Part shown: piece by piece, positions 33,547 through 42,529 of the stretch
How positions within the stretch are numbered: the stretch's first letter is position 1
How the letters are laid out: each line of letters opens with the position of its first letter
Origin: CBDATA01 sp965215615
GTDB lineage: Bacteria; Acidobacteriota; Vicinamibacteria; Marinacidobacterales; Marinacidobacteraceae
Length of the DNA: 64,000 nucleotides
NCBI GenBank assembly: GCA_965215615.1
Contig: OZ244068.1
Span: 2,046,001 to 2,110,000, forward strand
Reading direction: 5' to 3'
Translations under genes and position numbers: made by a program
Notes under the pieces: generated by a model
The model's input: only the letters and a program-made list of their open reading frames with translations
Databases searched by the model: none
What the model was told of the DNA's origin: nothing

Positions 33547-34797
33547 ATGAAGAATCAGGCATTTCGCTGGCTTTCCACTCGATTGCCCAGCAACGACCGG
33601 AAACGGCTGGTCGTACTCACCGGGGCACGTCAGACCGGGAAGACCACCCTCGCCCGAAGGCTCTATCCCGAACTCCGGTACATCAACCTCGATGCCATCG
33701 AGGAACGGGAGACTGTCCGCTCCCTCAGGACCGCCGCCTGGGGGAAGACGGTCGGTGCTGCCATCCTGGATGAAGCCCAGAAGGAGCCCGGGATCTTCGA
33801 CAAGGTCAAATATGCCTACGACGACAGCAGCCTGCGCTTTTCGGTCCTGCTCGGCTCCTCGCGTGTCCTGCTGCTGGACCGGGTGCGGGAATCGCTCGCC
33901 GGGCGCGCGTTCGTGTTCGAGCTGTGGCCCCTGATCCTTTCGGAAGTTGCGTCCGCGTTCGGAGCCTCCCCCGCTCCCCCCCTCTTCGACCGCCTGATCA
34001 CCGAACCCCGGCGCTTCGCGAAGACCCTCGCTGCGGAACCACTGCGACTTCTCGGAGAGGAAGCAAAACCGGCGGGAGAGGCGTTTTCCCACCTCGCTTC
34101 GTGGGGCGGCATGCCCGAACTCCTCTACCTGGATGACGACGACCGGCGCGAGTGGCTGCGTTCCTACCACCAGACGTTTTTGGAGCGCGATCTGGCCGAC
34201 CTCGGGCGGGTCTCGGATCTGCTGCCCTTCCGCACCCTTCAACGGCTCGCGATGCTGCGATCCTCCGGGCTCCTTCATTACGCCGAACTGGCGCGGGACG
34301 CGGCGCTCGGCACCACGACCGTCCGGCGCTATCTCGAATACCTGCGCCTGTCGTATCAGGTGATCCTCCTCCCCCCTTTCGGCAGGAACCTCACCAGCAG
34401 CACCATCAAGACCCCGAAACTCCACTGGATGGACACCGGGCTGCTCCGTCAGGGCATCGGCTATTTCGGCCCGATCACCGGCTCCCTGTTCGAGTCGCTG
34501 GTGGTCGCCGAGGCGAAGAAGTGGGTGGACACTCTCGGGCGGGATACGCCGCTCTCCTTCTACCGGACCCGCAGCGGACGCGAAGTGGATCTTCTGGTCA
34601 CCACTTCGGAAGGCCTGATCGGCATGGAGATCAAGAACCGCAACTGCGTCGCCCCGCGGGACACCTCCGCGCTCCGGGCGCTCGCTGCCGCCCTCGGCGA
34701 CGAGTGGGCGGGCGGCCTCGTCGTCCACCGCGGCGAAAATCTCGCGGACCTCGGGGGAGGAATCTGGGCCGTCCCGGCGCAACGCCTTTTCGCCTGA
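33547..34797 (+). CDS. AAA ATPase with DUF4143 C-terminal domain
   Basis: A 416-residue ATPase of the AAA_14-DUF4143 family. Walker A is LTGARQTGKTTL (residues 24-35), Walker B AAILDEAQ (about 72-79), and the sensor segment LLGSSRVLLL follows. The C-terminal DUF4143 domain contains a nuclease-like core, RSGREVDLLV and GMEIKNRN, reminiscent of a PD-(D/E)xK fold. Such ATPases are abundant and often multicopy in accessory regions; their function is not established. It is the second member in this window, the other (55567-55935) being truncated. TAAAAT at 33527-33532 could be a -10 box. The gene ends 18 bases before the VPS10 gene. Confidence 0.88.
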   Translation: MKNQAFRWLSTRLPSNDRKRLVVLTGARQTGKTTLARRLYPELRYINLDAIEERETVRSLRTAAWGKTVGAAILDEAQKEPGIFDKVKYAYDDSSLRFSVLLGSSRVLLLDRVRESLAGRAFVFELWPLILSEVASAFGASPAPPLFDRLITEPRRFAKTLAAEPLRLLGEEAKPAGEAFSHLASWGGMPELLYLDDDDRREWLRSYHQTFLERDLADLGRVSDLLPFRTLQRLAMLRSSGLLHYAELARDAALGTTTVRRYLEYLRLSYQVILLPPFGRNLTSSTIKTPKLHWMDTGLLRQGIGYFGPITGSLFESLVVAEAKKWVDTLGRDTPLSFYRTRSGREVDLLVTTSEGLIGMEIKNRNCVAPRDTSALRALAAALGDEWAGGLVVHRGENLADLGGGIWAVPAQRLFA

Positions 34798-34815
34798 ATA
34801 CGGGAGACTTCGCGG

Positions 34816-37800
34816 ATGCGCTCTTCCGCTCTCCTCCTCGTCTTCCTCATTCTCGCTTCACCGGCTGCCGCCGAGGGGCCTTTCGACGCGCTGCGCTGGC
34901 GGCACATCGGCCCGGTCGGGAACCGGGTCACTTCGGTCTTCGGAGTTCCGGGCGAACCCCATGTCTGGTACTTCGGAGCGGCCTCCGGCGGTGTCTTCCG
35001 AAGCGACGACGGCGGAGTCCGCTGGACACCGGTCTTCGACGAGCAGCCCGTGCTGTCCATCGGAGCGCTTGCGGTCTCGGCCGCCGATCCGAACATCGTC
35101 TGGGCGGGAACCGGAGAAGCACACATCCGCAGCAACATCTCGCTCGGAAACGGTGTCTATCGCTCCACCGACCGCGGCGACACCTGGGCCCACGTGGGAC
35201 TGGAAGCCACCGGGCGCATCTCGCGGATCGTGACCCACCCGGACGACCCGGACACCGCGTGGGTCGCGGCCCTCGGGCATCTCTACGGACCGCAGGAAGA
35301 ACGCGGAATCTTCCGCACGGACGACGGCGGAGGCACCTGGGAGCGGGTTCTCTTCGTGGACGAGAACACCGGTGCCTCGGAGATCGTGATGAGCCCGGCG
35401 AACCCCCGAATTCTCTTCGCCGCGATGTGGCAGATGCGGATGTGGACCTGGGGCCGTGAGAGCGGCGGGCCGGGCAGCGGGATCTTCCGCAGTCGCGACG
35501 GCGGCGACACCTGGGAGCGGCTCGAAGGGAGCGGACTCCCCGAGGGGCCGATGGGGAAGATCGCGCTCGCCATGACTCCGGCCGACCCAAGGCGCATCTA
35601 CGCGCTCATCGAGACCAGCTCCAACGAGGACTTCGCGCCGCTCGATCCCGAGGACGGCGTGCTCTGGCGCTCCGACGATCTCGGCGACACCTGGGAGATG
35701 GTCAATCCGGACCACGCGCTGAACCAGCGACCGCACTACTACACCCGGGTGGTCGCGGCCCCGGACGATGCCGACGAAGCGCACTTCCTCGCCACCCGCC
35801 ACCTGACGACCCTCGACGGCGGATATACGACCTTCCGGAACGACTCCGGCGGCGACCACCACGACATGTGGATCGCGCCCGATGACCCGGACCGGATGAT
35901 CGTCGGGCACGACGGCGGGGTCAGCATCTCGGTCAACCGGGGAGAAACCTGGATGCGGCCACGGTTGCCGATCGCCCAGATGTACCACGTCCATACCGAC
36001 GACGACATTCCCTACCGGGTGATGGGGAACCGCCAGGACGGCCCATCCTCCCGCGGCCCTTCCAACAGCCTCACCGCCGGCGGCATTCCGATCGGTGCCT
36101 GGAGCCCGGTCGGTGGCTGCGAATCGGGCTTCGCGATACCCGACCCGGAAGACTCCGGCCGGGTTTGGTCCGGCTGCTTCGAAGGGATCCTCGAACTCTT
36201 CGACGAAAGATCGGGACAGGCCCGGAACGTGAGCGTCTGGCCCGACAACCCCGAGGGCTGGGCGGCGAGCGAGCTGCGCGACCGCTTCCAGTGGACGTTC
36301 CCGATCCACATCTCGCCCCACGACCCGAACCGGGTTTATGCCGGGAGCCAGCGGGTCCACGTCACCACGAACGGCGGGCAGAGCTGGGAAGCGATCAGTC
36401 CCGACCTCACGAGCGACGACCCGGCGCTTCAGCAGAAGACCGGCGGGCTCACCTTCGACGACGTGAGCCCTACCTACGCTGCGGTGCTGTTCTCGATCGC
36501 CGAATCCCCGCACACGCCGGGAGTCCTCTGGGCGGGCAGCAACGACGGGAAGCTCCACGTGTCCCGCGACGGCGGCGAGAGCTGGGAGGACGTTTCGACG
36601 AACCTGCCCGAACTGCCGCCGCTCGGCACCTTCAGCAACATCGAGCCTTCCCGGTGGGCTGCCGGTGCGGCCTACACGACCGTGGATCTCCATCAGCTCG
36701 GCGACACCGAAACCTACGCCTACCGAACCGGGGACTTCGGCGCAACCTGGATCCGGCTCGGCGAAGGGCTCCCCCACACGACCCACAGCTACGCCCATAC
36801 GCTGCGCGAGGATCCGGAGCGCCCCGGACTTCTCTACCTCGGAACCGAAAACGCGGTCTGGGTCAGTTTCGACGACGGGGAGACCTTCGCGTCGCTCCAG
36901 ACGAACCTTCCCCACGCTCCGGTGCACTGGCTCACCGTCCAGGAGCGGTTTTCCGATCTGGTGGCCGCCACCTATGGCCGCGGTTTCTGGATTCTCGACG
37001 ACATCTCACCGCTCCGGGAGTGGGACGAAAACCTGGGTTCCCCCCACCTCTTTCCTCCCCGGGAGGCATGGCGGTTCCGCCTCCGCGCCGCGCCGATGAG
37101 CCAGCCCGAGGATCCGGGAGCCGGCGAGAACCCGCCCTACGGTGCCACGCTCCACTACCGGCTGGAGGAAGAAGCGGAAGTCCTCCTCGAAATCCTCGAC
37201 CCGGCGGGTGACGTGATCCGGACCCTCGACGCTCCGGGAACCCCGGGACTCCACCGCGTCGTCTGGAACCTTCGGAACGAAGCCACCGAACAGCCGAAGC
37301 TCCGGACCCCTCCGAAGGACAGCCCCGGCCAGGTGCTGCCGGCGCGCGGCTTCCGGCTCCTCACCGAGTCGCGCCCGGTGGCGACCCTCATGCCTCCCGG
37401 GGAATACACGGTGCGGCTCACCGCCGGGGGCATCCCCCTCGAGCAGCCGCTCACCGTCCGCCGCGACCCCGACTCGCCGGCCACCGACGAGGAGATCCAC
37501 GCCCAGACCCGGGCCCTCCTCAGGATCCAGGCGATGGTCGTGGAGGTGGGCCGGATGATCGAGCAGATCGAGTGGCTCCGGAAGCAGATCGCCGAACGCC
37601 GTGCTCTCCCGGCGGCCTCCGGAATCCGTACTTCCGCATCCGAATACGAAAGCGCCCTGATGGAGCTGGAGGCGCGTTTTTTCGAGCTCCGGCTCACCGG
37701 CGGCAACGCGAGCCAGGACACGCTGCGCTGGCCGCGCCGCCTCCACGCCAAGCTCGCGAGCCTCCACGGCTACATCGGTGGCAGCGACCACCTCCCGACC

Positions 37801-37950
37801 GACCAGCACCTCGAAGTCCTCGCGCTCTACGAGGCGGAACTCGCCGAAACCCGCGAGCGCCTGCGCCAGCTTTCGAACGACGAACTCGAAGCCTTCAACC
37901 GGGAACTCGGGCGCTCGGGCCTCCCGCCGCTCCTCGTCCCGGATCCCTGA
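34816..37950 (+). CDS. Exported sortilin/VPS10-type beta-propeller protein
   Basis: A 1044-residue secreted protein with a short signal peptide (RSSALLLVFLILASPAAAEG) and a large multi-bladed propeller (about 25-730) marked by Asp-box repeats: RSDDGGVRWTPVF, STDRGDTWAHVG, RTDDGGGTWERVL, SRDGGDTWERLEG, SRDGGESWEDVS. The C-terminal 300 residues contain a beta-domain (LHYRLEEEAEVLLEILDPAGD in part) and a helical segment (about 910-1035). Databases usually call this type glycosyl hydrolase or VPS10 domain-containing protein, but no sialidase active site is evident. A role in binding or degrading polymers outside the cell is possible. The family is frequent in Acidobacteriota, Gemmatimonadota and Bacteroidota. 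Confidence 0.85.
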   Translation: MRSSALLLVFLILASPAAAEGPFDALRWRHIGPVGNRVTSVFGVPGEPHVWYFGAASGGVFRSDDGGVRWTPVFDEQPVLSIGALAVSAADPNIVWAGTGEAHIRSNISLGNGVYRSTDRGDTWAHVGLEATGRISRIVTHPDDPDTAWVAALGHLYGPQEERGIFRTDDGGGTWERVLFVDENTGASEIVMSPANPRILFAAMWQMRMWTWGRESGGPGSGIFRSRDGGDTWERLEGSGLPEGPMGKIALAMTPADPRRIYALIETSSNEDFAPLDPEDGVLWRSDDLGDTWEMVNPDHALNQRPHYYTRVVAAPDDADEAHFLATRHLTTLDGGYTTFRNDSGGDHHDMWIAPDDPDRMIVGHDGGVSISVNRGETWMRPRLPIAQMYHVHTDDDIPYRVMGNRQDGPSSRGPSNSLTAGGIPIGAWSPVGGCESGFAIPDPEDSGRVWSGCFEGILELFDERSGQARNVSVWPDNPEGWAASELRDRFQWTFPIHISPHDPNRVYAGSQRVHVTTNGGQSWEAISPDLTSDDPALQQKTGGLTFDDVSPTYAAVLFSIAESPHTPGVLWAGSNDGKLHVSRDGGESWEDVSTNLPELPPLGTFSNIEPSRWAAGAAYTTVDLHQLGDTETYAYRTGDFGATWIRLGEGLPHTTHSYAHTLREDPERPGLLYLGTENAVWVSFDDGETFASLQTNLPHAPVHWLTVQERFSDLVAATYGRGFWILDDISPLREWDENLGSPHLFPPREAWRFRLRAAPMSQPEDPGAGENPPYGATLHYRLEEEAEVLLEILDPAGDVIRTLDAPGTPGLHRVVWNLRNEATEQPKLRTPPKDSPGQVLPARGFRLLTESRPVATLMPPGEYTVRLTAGGIPLEQPLTVRRDPDSPATDEEIHAQTRALLRIQAMVVEVGRMIEQIEWLRKQIAERRALPAASGIRTSASEYESALMELEARFFELRLTGGNASQDTLRWPRRLHAKLASLHGYIGGSDHLPTDQHLEVLALYEAELAETRERLRQLSNDELEAFNRELGRSGLPPLLVPDP

Positions 37951-37975
37951 CCCGGCTACGAAACCACTCGCCGCC

Positions 37976-38859
37976 GTGCTTCCCGATTCCCGGTTTCGCT
38001 CCCAGCCGCCCGTCTTCTGGGCATATGTCCGTACGCTCAGCCAGTTCATCGGCTACACCGACAAGGGCGGTATCCGCGCGCTGTCTGTCGAAGAGCTGGA
38101 ACGTGGCCTTCGCGAACTTGGGCTGGCTGTCTCGCGGTGCGTCACCCGATCCGGAGATCCGACACCACTCGGAACCGAACTCCTCCAGTACTTCACGCAT
38201 CGTGCCCATGTTCTGGAGGAATCGGCTCGGCCCGCCCTGATGACCGCCGATGCTGCCGAAGCACTCTTCTTCGAGTTGAAGTCGAGCGCAACACCGAATA
38301 CGCCACTGCCCATGAACAAGCAGAAGGGCGAAAAGCGGCGACACGCTTTCTTTACCTGCATCATCAATATCCTGATTTCTCGCGCTCTTCGCGACATGCC
38401 ATGCGATTACTCACCGAGAAACTGACCAGCTTCGTGCGAGATGGGATTCCGGTGCGCACACTCTCGCGCCGGGTGGATGGGGCGTTCCCGTCCACGATCA
38501 ATCCGGTCGCCCTTTGGGAAATCAAGGAGTACTACTTCACGACAACCTTCGGCAGTCGCATCGCGGACGGCGTGTTCGAGACCATGCTCGACGGAATGGA
38601 ACTTCGCGAGCTACGCGAAAACGAGGATATCCGGTGCCGCCACTACCTGATGGTTGACGCCTACGACACGTGGTGGGGCATGGGAAAGTCCTATCTCTGC
38701 CGGCTGGTGGATATGCTCCACATGGGACTCGTGGATGAGATCCTCTTCGAGCGCGAAGTCGTGGAACGAATCCCGGTGCTCGTCACCGAGTGGATTGCGG
38801 AAGATCGCGCGGGCGAACGGTCCGGATCGAATTCGTCAGGGCCGATACGTCAGGAGTAG
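37976..38859 (+). pseudogene. Frameshifted probable type II restriction endonuclease
   Basis: Two overlapping frames together make one protein. From GTG 37976 the first frame encodes FWAYVRTLSQFIGYTDKGG up to DAAEALFFE near 38273. A shift of minus one then continues in the frame VERNTEYATAHEQAEGRKAA through MRLLTEKLTSF, NPVALWEIKEYYFTTTFGS and IADGVFETMLDG to the TGA at 38857-38859. The WEIKEYY segment (Glu-x-Lys) with acidic residues nearby suits a PD-(D/E)xK endonuclease, and the gene converges with a Dam-type methylase, overlapping it by 24 bases. That pairing suggests a type II restriction enzyme. No slippery heptamer for programmed frameshifting was seen, so mutation or a base-call error is likelier. 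Identity of the enzyme is inferred. Confidence 0.55.
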
Positions 38860-39819
38860 GCGATCCGAGACCTGTTCGGTCTCGAGCGTTCTCCCGCTCA
38901 TCTGGAAGCGCTTGAGCATGGAGCGCCCGCAATCCATGAATACTTCGCTCTCGAAGAGTCCTGGAGGCGCATCCACATCCACGCGTGTCCGCCCTGATTT
39001 CTTGGTTCCATCAATACTCAGCGCGACCCTGGCTCCACGGGATTTGCAGGATTCGATTTCGTGATAGAGAGCGTCAAGGGAAAAGGACTGGGCACCATAC
39101 AGAATTTTCTGGGAGCTGCTGTAGGGCGGGTCACAGTAAACCAGATCCCCCGGGCCTGCTTCCGACATGGCCTCCTGGAAATCCATGTGCACGAAGCGCG
39201 TCCCGGATGTGCGCTTCTTCCAGATATCAACCCGCTCGCTGAATTTCCGGGGATGAATCGGGTCATGGGAGCCGCACGGCGTGGACATGTGGCCATCTTT
39301 TTTCCGGAAACGGATCACCCCGCCGTAACAGGATCGGCACAAGAAGAGAAGATCAGGTCCATTCGGGCGACAGTTGTACGATGCCTTGATCTTCTCGTAC
39401 CGAGCGAATTTGTCGCCGTCCTGAAGAAAGAGCCACCGCTCGGCGTACCAGAGTTTCAGGACCTCGGCATCCGTTTCAAGCGCCTTCCATATCTCCATGA
39501 GGGGGGCGAAGACATCCGACGCCACCCCCTTCTCTGGCGCAAGCGTCGCGAGAACCGCCGCGCTTCCCGCGAAAGGCTCGCGATACACGCGGATGTCAGC
39601 CGGGAAATGCGACGCGATCCGGTGCGCGGATCTCTGTTTGCTTCCCACCCACTTGAGAAGGCCCACGCGGAAAGGCGAGACGACTGCGGATGCGCTGCTG
39701 CCAAACGGCAGGACTCGCTGCTTCGTCACCACATGGGATGCGGTGCGGGATGCGGTGCGCCCCGGGACGGCAGCTCCGGTTGGAAGTTCGGATCGCAACC
39801 TCGGAGCGACGACTGCCAT
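38836..39819 (-). CDS. DNA adenine methylase, Dam/D12 class
   Basis: A 327-residue N6-adenine methyltransferase of the alpha (D12) class: motif X/I region LLKWVGSKQRSAHRI and YREPFAGSAAVLA, then motif IV DLVYCDPPYSSSQ and a C-terminal ERL-like end. The target domain contains RPNGPDLLFLCRSCYGGV, as in Dam-like enzymes, but the recognition site cannot be read off. Similarity starts near residue 45; the N-terminal 40 residues from ATG 39819 are unusual and include a duplicated GATGCGGTGCG in the DNA near 39738-39760, so a downstream GTG could be the true start. Its probable partner nuclease is frameshifted, leaving an orphan methylase. Confidence 0.88.
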   Translation of the reverse strand: MAVVAPRLRSELPTGAAVPGRTASRTASHVVTKQRVLPFGSSASAVVSPFRVGLLKWVGSKQRSAHRIASHFPADIRVYREPFAGSAAVLATLAPEKGVASDVFAPLMEIWKALETDAEVLKLWYAERWLFLQDGDKFARYEKIKASYNCRPNGPDLLFLCRSCYGGVIRFRKKDGHMSTPCGSHDPIHPRKFSERVDIWKKRTSGTRFVHMDFQEAMSEAGPGDLVYCDPPYSSSQKILYGAQSFSLDALYHEIESCKSRGARVALSIDGTKKSGRTRVDVDAPPGLFESEVFMDCGRSMLKRFQMSGRTLETEQVSDRLLLTYRP

Positions 39820-39898
39820 GAAGGACTGTAGCGCGGCATGGCCGCGAGGAAGCGTGGAGGAGAAGGCCAGGCGTTGACCCGCGACATGGAATGTCCGG

Positions 39899-41791
39899 CT
39901 ACTCGCCTAGGTTCTCCTGGAGCAGGCTGCGGGCGATGAACATGAAGTCGTGCTCGGTGACGATCCCGACCAGCCGTCCCTCCTGAACCACCGGCAGGGC
40001 TCCGATTCCCCGTTCGTTCATGATGCGGGTCGCTTCCACCGAGGTCGTCCGGGGGCTGATCGTGACCAGATCGGTCTTCATGGCATCCCGGACCGAGAGC
40101 AGTTCGTTCTCTTCGAGGCCGCTCTCGGCGACCAGTTTGATGATGGTCCGGTAGGAGATCAGCCCCACCAGCCGGTCGTCCTCCTCCACCGGGATGTGCC
40201 GAATCCGCCGCCAGTCCATGAGAATCGCGGCCCGGCGCACCGATTCGTCAGGGTGGACGGTGTTCAGTTCGGTGGTCATGAACTGCTCGACGCGCATGTA
40301 GTGGTGCTTCCAGCTCCCCGCATCATCCGGGGTGGGCGGTTGCCACCGCGCCACCGGGATGCCCTCGCGCTGTTGCTTCAGCGCGGACCCGGTGATCGCG
40401 CTCATGAGCTCGGAACGGGATGCCTGGCGCGCCAGGCGGTTGTACCCGTCGAGCATCCAGAGCGATCCCGTCCGCCCGGCGCGCACCCGCTCTTCGAGGA
40501 TCCCCACGTAGTGATCCACATCCCGGGAGTCCACGTTCTTGCGAGCGAGGCCGTCGCGGACCCGCGGCAGCAATTCCTGGCCGAGCAGGTCAGCGATCCG
40601 CCAGTTCCGCCCATCGATCCAGTTCATCTCGGCGTTGAGTCCGAGCCGGCCGGCGGCGATGAAGTTCTCGACCGCGTCGGCGAAGGGCATCTTTTCGGCC
40701 GGATCGACTCCCTCGCCCGAAAGCCCGCTCATCAGGCCCAGCCAGAGCGCGGCGTTCGCCACCTCGTCGGGAAGGCTGGGGCCGCTCGGCAGGTAGCGGT
40801 TTTCGATGCGCAGGTGCGGCTTGCCGTCAGTGACTCCGTAGCAGGGCCGGTTCCAGCGCCAGACCGTGCCGTTGTGAAGGCAAAGCGCCGACAGCGCCGG
40901 CGGGTTCTCTTCGGGGTCATCCTCTTCGCCCGCGTCCAGCAGAACCGGGTGGTGGGCGATGTTGTCCCGGTGGATCTCGATGACACCTTCCCGGATCCAG
41001 TCCCGGCCGAACGCCCCCCGGCCAGCCCGCTCCCGCTCGTGGGGTCCGGCCGTGCGGGTGTCAATGGCCTGCTGGAAGAGCGCGATCCGCGTCTCCCGCC
41101 ACAGGCGGCGGCCGAAGAGCAGCGGAGAATTCGCGGCGAGCGCCAGCACTGGGCCGGCCACGAGCTGCGCGAGGTTATAGACCCGGCTGAACTCCTCCGC
41201 GCCCACCTGGAGGTGCACCTGGAAGCTCGCGTTGCAGCTTTCGAGCATCACGTTGTCGTGGGTCGCCTGGATCTCGTCCACGCCGGTGATCCGCAGGTGA
41301 TACGGCTCGCCACGTCGCGCCCGGGAGAGCGCCTCGTTCAGGGTGCGGTACCGCGCGAGCGGCGTCATGTTCTCGAGCGTGAGATCGGAGAGCCGCAGCG
41401 TCGGGAGGATGCCGGTCAGGCAGACCTCCACGCCCACCCGCCCGGCGGCAGCGGAAGCGAGCTTCATCACCGCCTCGAGCTCCTGCTCCATGCGCCGGAG
41501 GAAATCCCCTTCGATCCGCATCGGCTCCAGATTCGCTTCGAGGTTGAAGCGGGCGATCTCGGTGGTGAAGCGGGGGTCGTTCGCCTCCCGGAGAACCTCC
41601 ATGGCCATCGGTGCCGGACGGTAGGCCTCGCCCACCAGGAACATCTCCTGCTCGACCCCGACCCGGTACACACCCTCCTCGATCTCTCCCGACCGGATCA
41701 TCCCGTCCAGCGTGCGGACATCCCGGAAGAGCCGCTGTTCGAAACGGCGCAGCTCCTCCCCGGTGACCGGGCGGGCTTCCATCTTTCCCAT
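39899..41791 (-). CDS. GCS2-type glutamate-cysteine ligase-like protein fused to CBS domains
   Basis: A 630-residue cytosolic protein of two parts. The N-terminal 480 residues resemble the GCS2 carboxylate-amine ligase family (VGVEQEMFLV as the metal/glutamate-binding start, ATHDNVMLESCNASFQVHLQ in part, HLRIENRYLPSG). The C-terminal part (about 505-625) is a pair of CBS domains (MTTELNTVHPDESVRRAAIL, IPVEEDDRLVGLISYRTI, DAMKTDLVTISPRTTSVEA, VVQEGRLVGIVTEHDFMFI), which usually bind adenine nucleotides and regulate the attached enzyme. The fusion suggests an ATP-dependent ligase gated by nucleotide state. The substrate is uncertain: glutathione synthesis is possible, but the family makes other gamma-glutamyl bonds too. 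It stands alone, with about 40 bases before the ABC gene upstream. Confidence 0.85.
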   Translation of the reverse strand: MGKMEARPVTGEELRRFEQRLFRDVRTLDGMIRSGEIEEGVYRVGVEQEMFLVGEAYRPAPMAMEVLREANDPRFTTEIARFNLEANLEPMRIEGDFLRRMEQELEAVMKLASAAAGRVGVEVCLTGILPTLRLSDLTLENMTPLARYRTLNEALSRARRGEPYHLRITGVDEIQATHDNVMLESCNASFQVHLQVGAEEFSRVYNLAQLVAGPVLALAANSPLLFGRRLWRETRIALFQQAIDTRTAGPHERERAGRGAFGRDWIREGVIEIHRDNIAHHPVLLDAGEEDDPEENPPALSALCLHNGTVWRWNRPCYGVTDGKPHLRIENRYLPSGPSLPDEVANAALWLGLMSGLSGEGVDPAEKMPFADAVENFIAAGRLGLNAEMNWIDGRNWRIADLLGQELLPRVRDGLARKNVDSRDVDHYVGILEERVRAGRTGSLWMLDGYNRLARQASRSELMSAITGSALKQQREGIPVARWQPPTPDDAGSWKHHYMRVEQFMTTELNTVHPDESVRRAAILMDWRRIRHIPVEEDDRLVGLISYRTIIKLVAESGLEENELLSVRDAMKTDLVTISPRTTSVEATRIMNERGIGALPVVQEGRLVGIVTEHDFMFIARSLLQENLGE

Positions 41792-41834
41792 GGGCGCGGA
41801 ATGCTAGGTGTTTCCGGCTCCCGGACAGGAACGA

Positions 41835-42509
41835 CTATCCGGAAATCTTTCCGTCGAAGAGCCGGATCGCCCGGCCGGCGCGATCGGCATAACGGGGATC
41901 GTGGGTCACCATGCAGATGGTGGCACCGGCGGCGTGGAGCCCGTCGAGGATGTCCATCACCTCGGTCCCGTTCTTCGAATCCAGATTGCCGGTCGGTTCA
42001 TCGGCGAGCAGGATGGAGGGCTCTCCCACGACCGCCCGTGCCACCGCGGCCCGTTGCTGCTGGCCACCGGAGAGCTGCGAAGGATGATGGCGCGCCCGGT
42101 GGGACATTCCGACCCGCTCGAGAGCCTCGGCGGTGCGTCTCCGACGTTCGGCAGCCGGCGTACCGCGATAGACGAGTGGCAGCTCCACGTTCTCGGAGAC
42201 CGTGAGATCCCCGATCAGGTTGAAGGCCTGGAACACGAAGCCAAGTTCGCGGTTCCGGATGCGCGCCCGTTCCGCGACTCCCAGCCCGGCGACCGACTTC
42301 CCCTTCAGGAGGTACTCCCCCGAATCGGGAGTGTCGAGCAGGCCGAGGATGGACAGCAGCGTGGACTTCCCGCACCCCGAAGGCCCGGCGATCGCCACGT
42401 ATTCACCCGGAGCGATTTCGAGGCTCACTTCCGAAAGCGCATGGGTTTCGACTTCGTCGGTCGTGAAGATGCGACTCACCCCGGTGAGCCGGATGATGGA
42501 TTCGGCCAC
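41835..42509 (-). CDS. ABC transporter ATP-binding protein (MacB/LolD type)
   Basis: A 224-residue ATPase subunit. Walker A GPSGCGKSTLLSILG, Q-loop FVFQAFNLIGDLT, signature LSGGQQQRAAVARA, Walker B ILLADEPTGNLD and switch histidine MVTHDPRYADR are all present, with the MacB/LolD/FtsE-type insert (LDTPDSGEYLLKGKSV). The frame is open to 42563, but GTG 42509 follows GGAAGGAAG and matches the family start. It lies 20 bases downstream of a periplasmic adaptor gene, as in MacAB-type exporters. However, no FtsX/MacB-type permease gene follows; a CBS-fusion gene does, so the permease must lie elsewhere or be missing. Confidence 0.92.
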   Translation of the reverse strand: MAESIIRLTGVSRIFTTDEVETHALSEVSLEIAPGEYVAIAGPSGCGKSTLLSILGLLDTPDSGEYLLKGKSVAGLGVAERARIRNRELGFVFQAFNLIGDLTVSENVELPLVYRGTPAAERRRRTAEALERVGMSHRARHHPSQLSGGQQQRAAVARAVVGEPSILLADEPTGNLDSKNGTEVMDILDGLHAAGATICMVTHDPRYADRAGRAIRLFDGKISG

Positions 42510-42529
42510 TTCTTCCTTCCTTCGTCGGT

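Noticed and set aside
38260..38295. Programmed -1 frameshift in the restriction endonuclease gene
   Set aside because: No slippery heptamer of the X-XXY-YYZ type and no clear downstream pseudoknot; mutation or base error is simpler.
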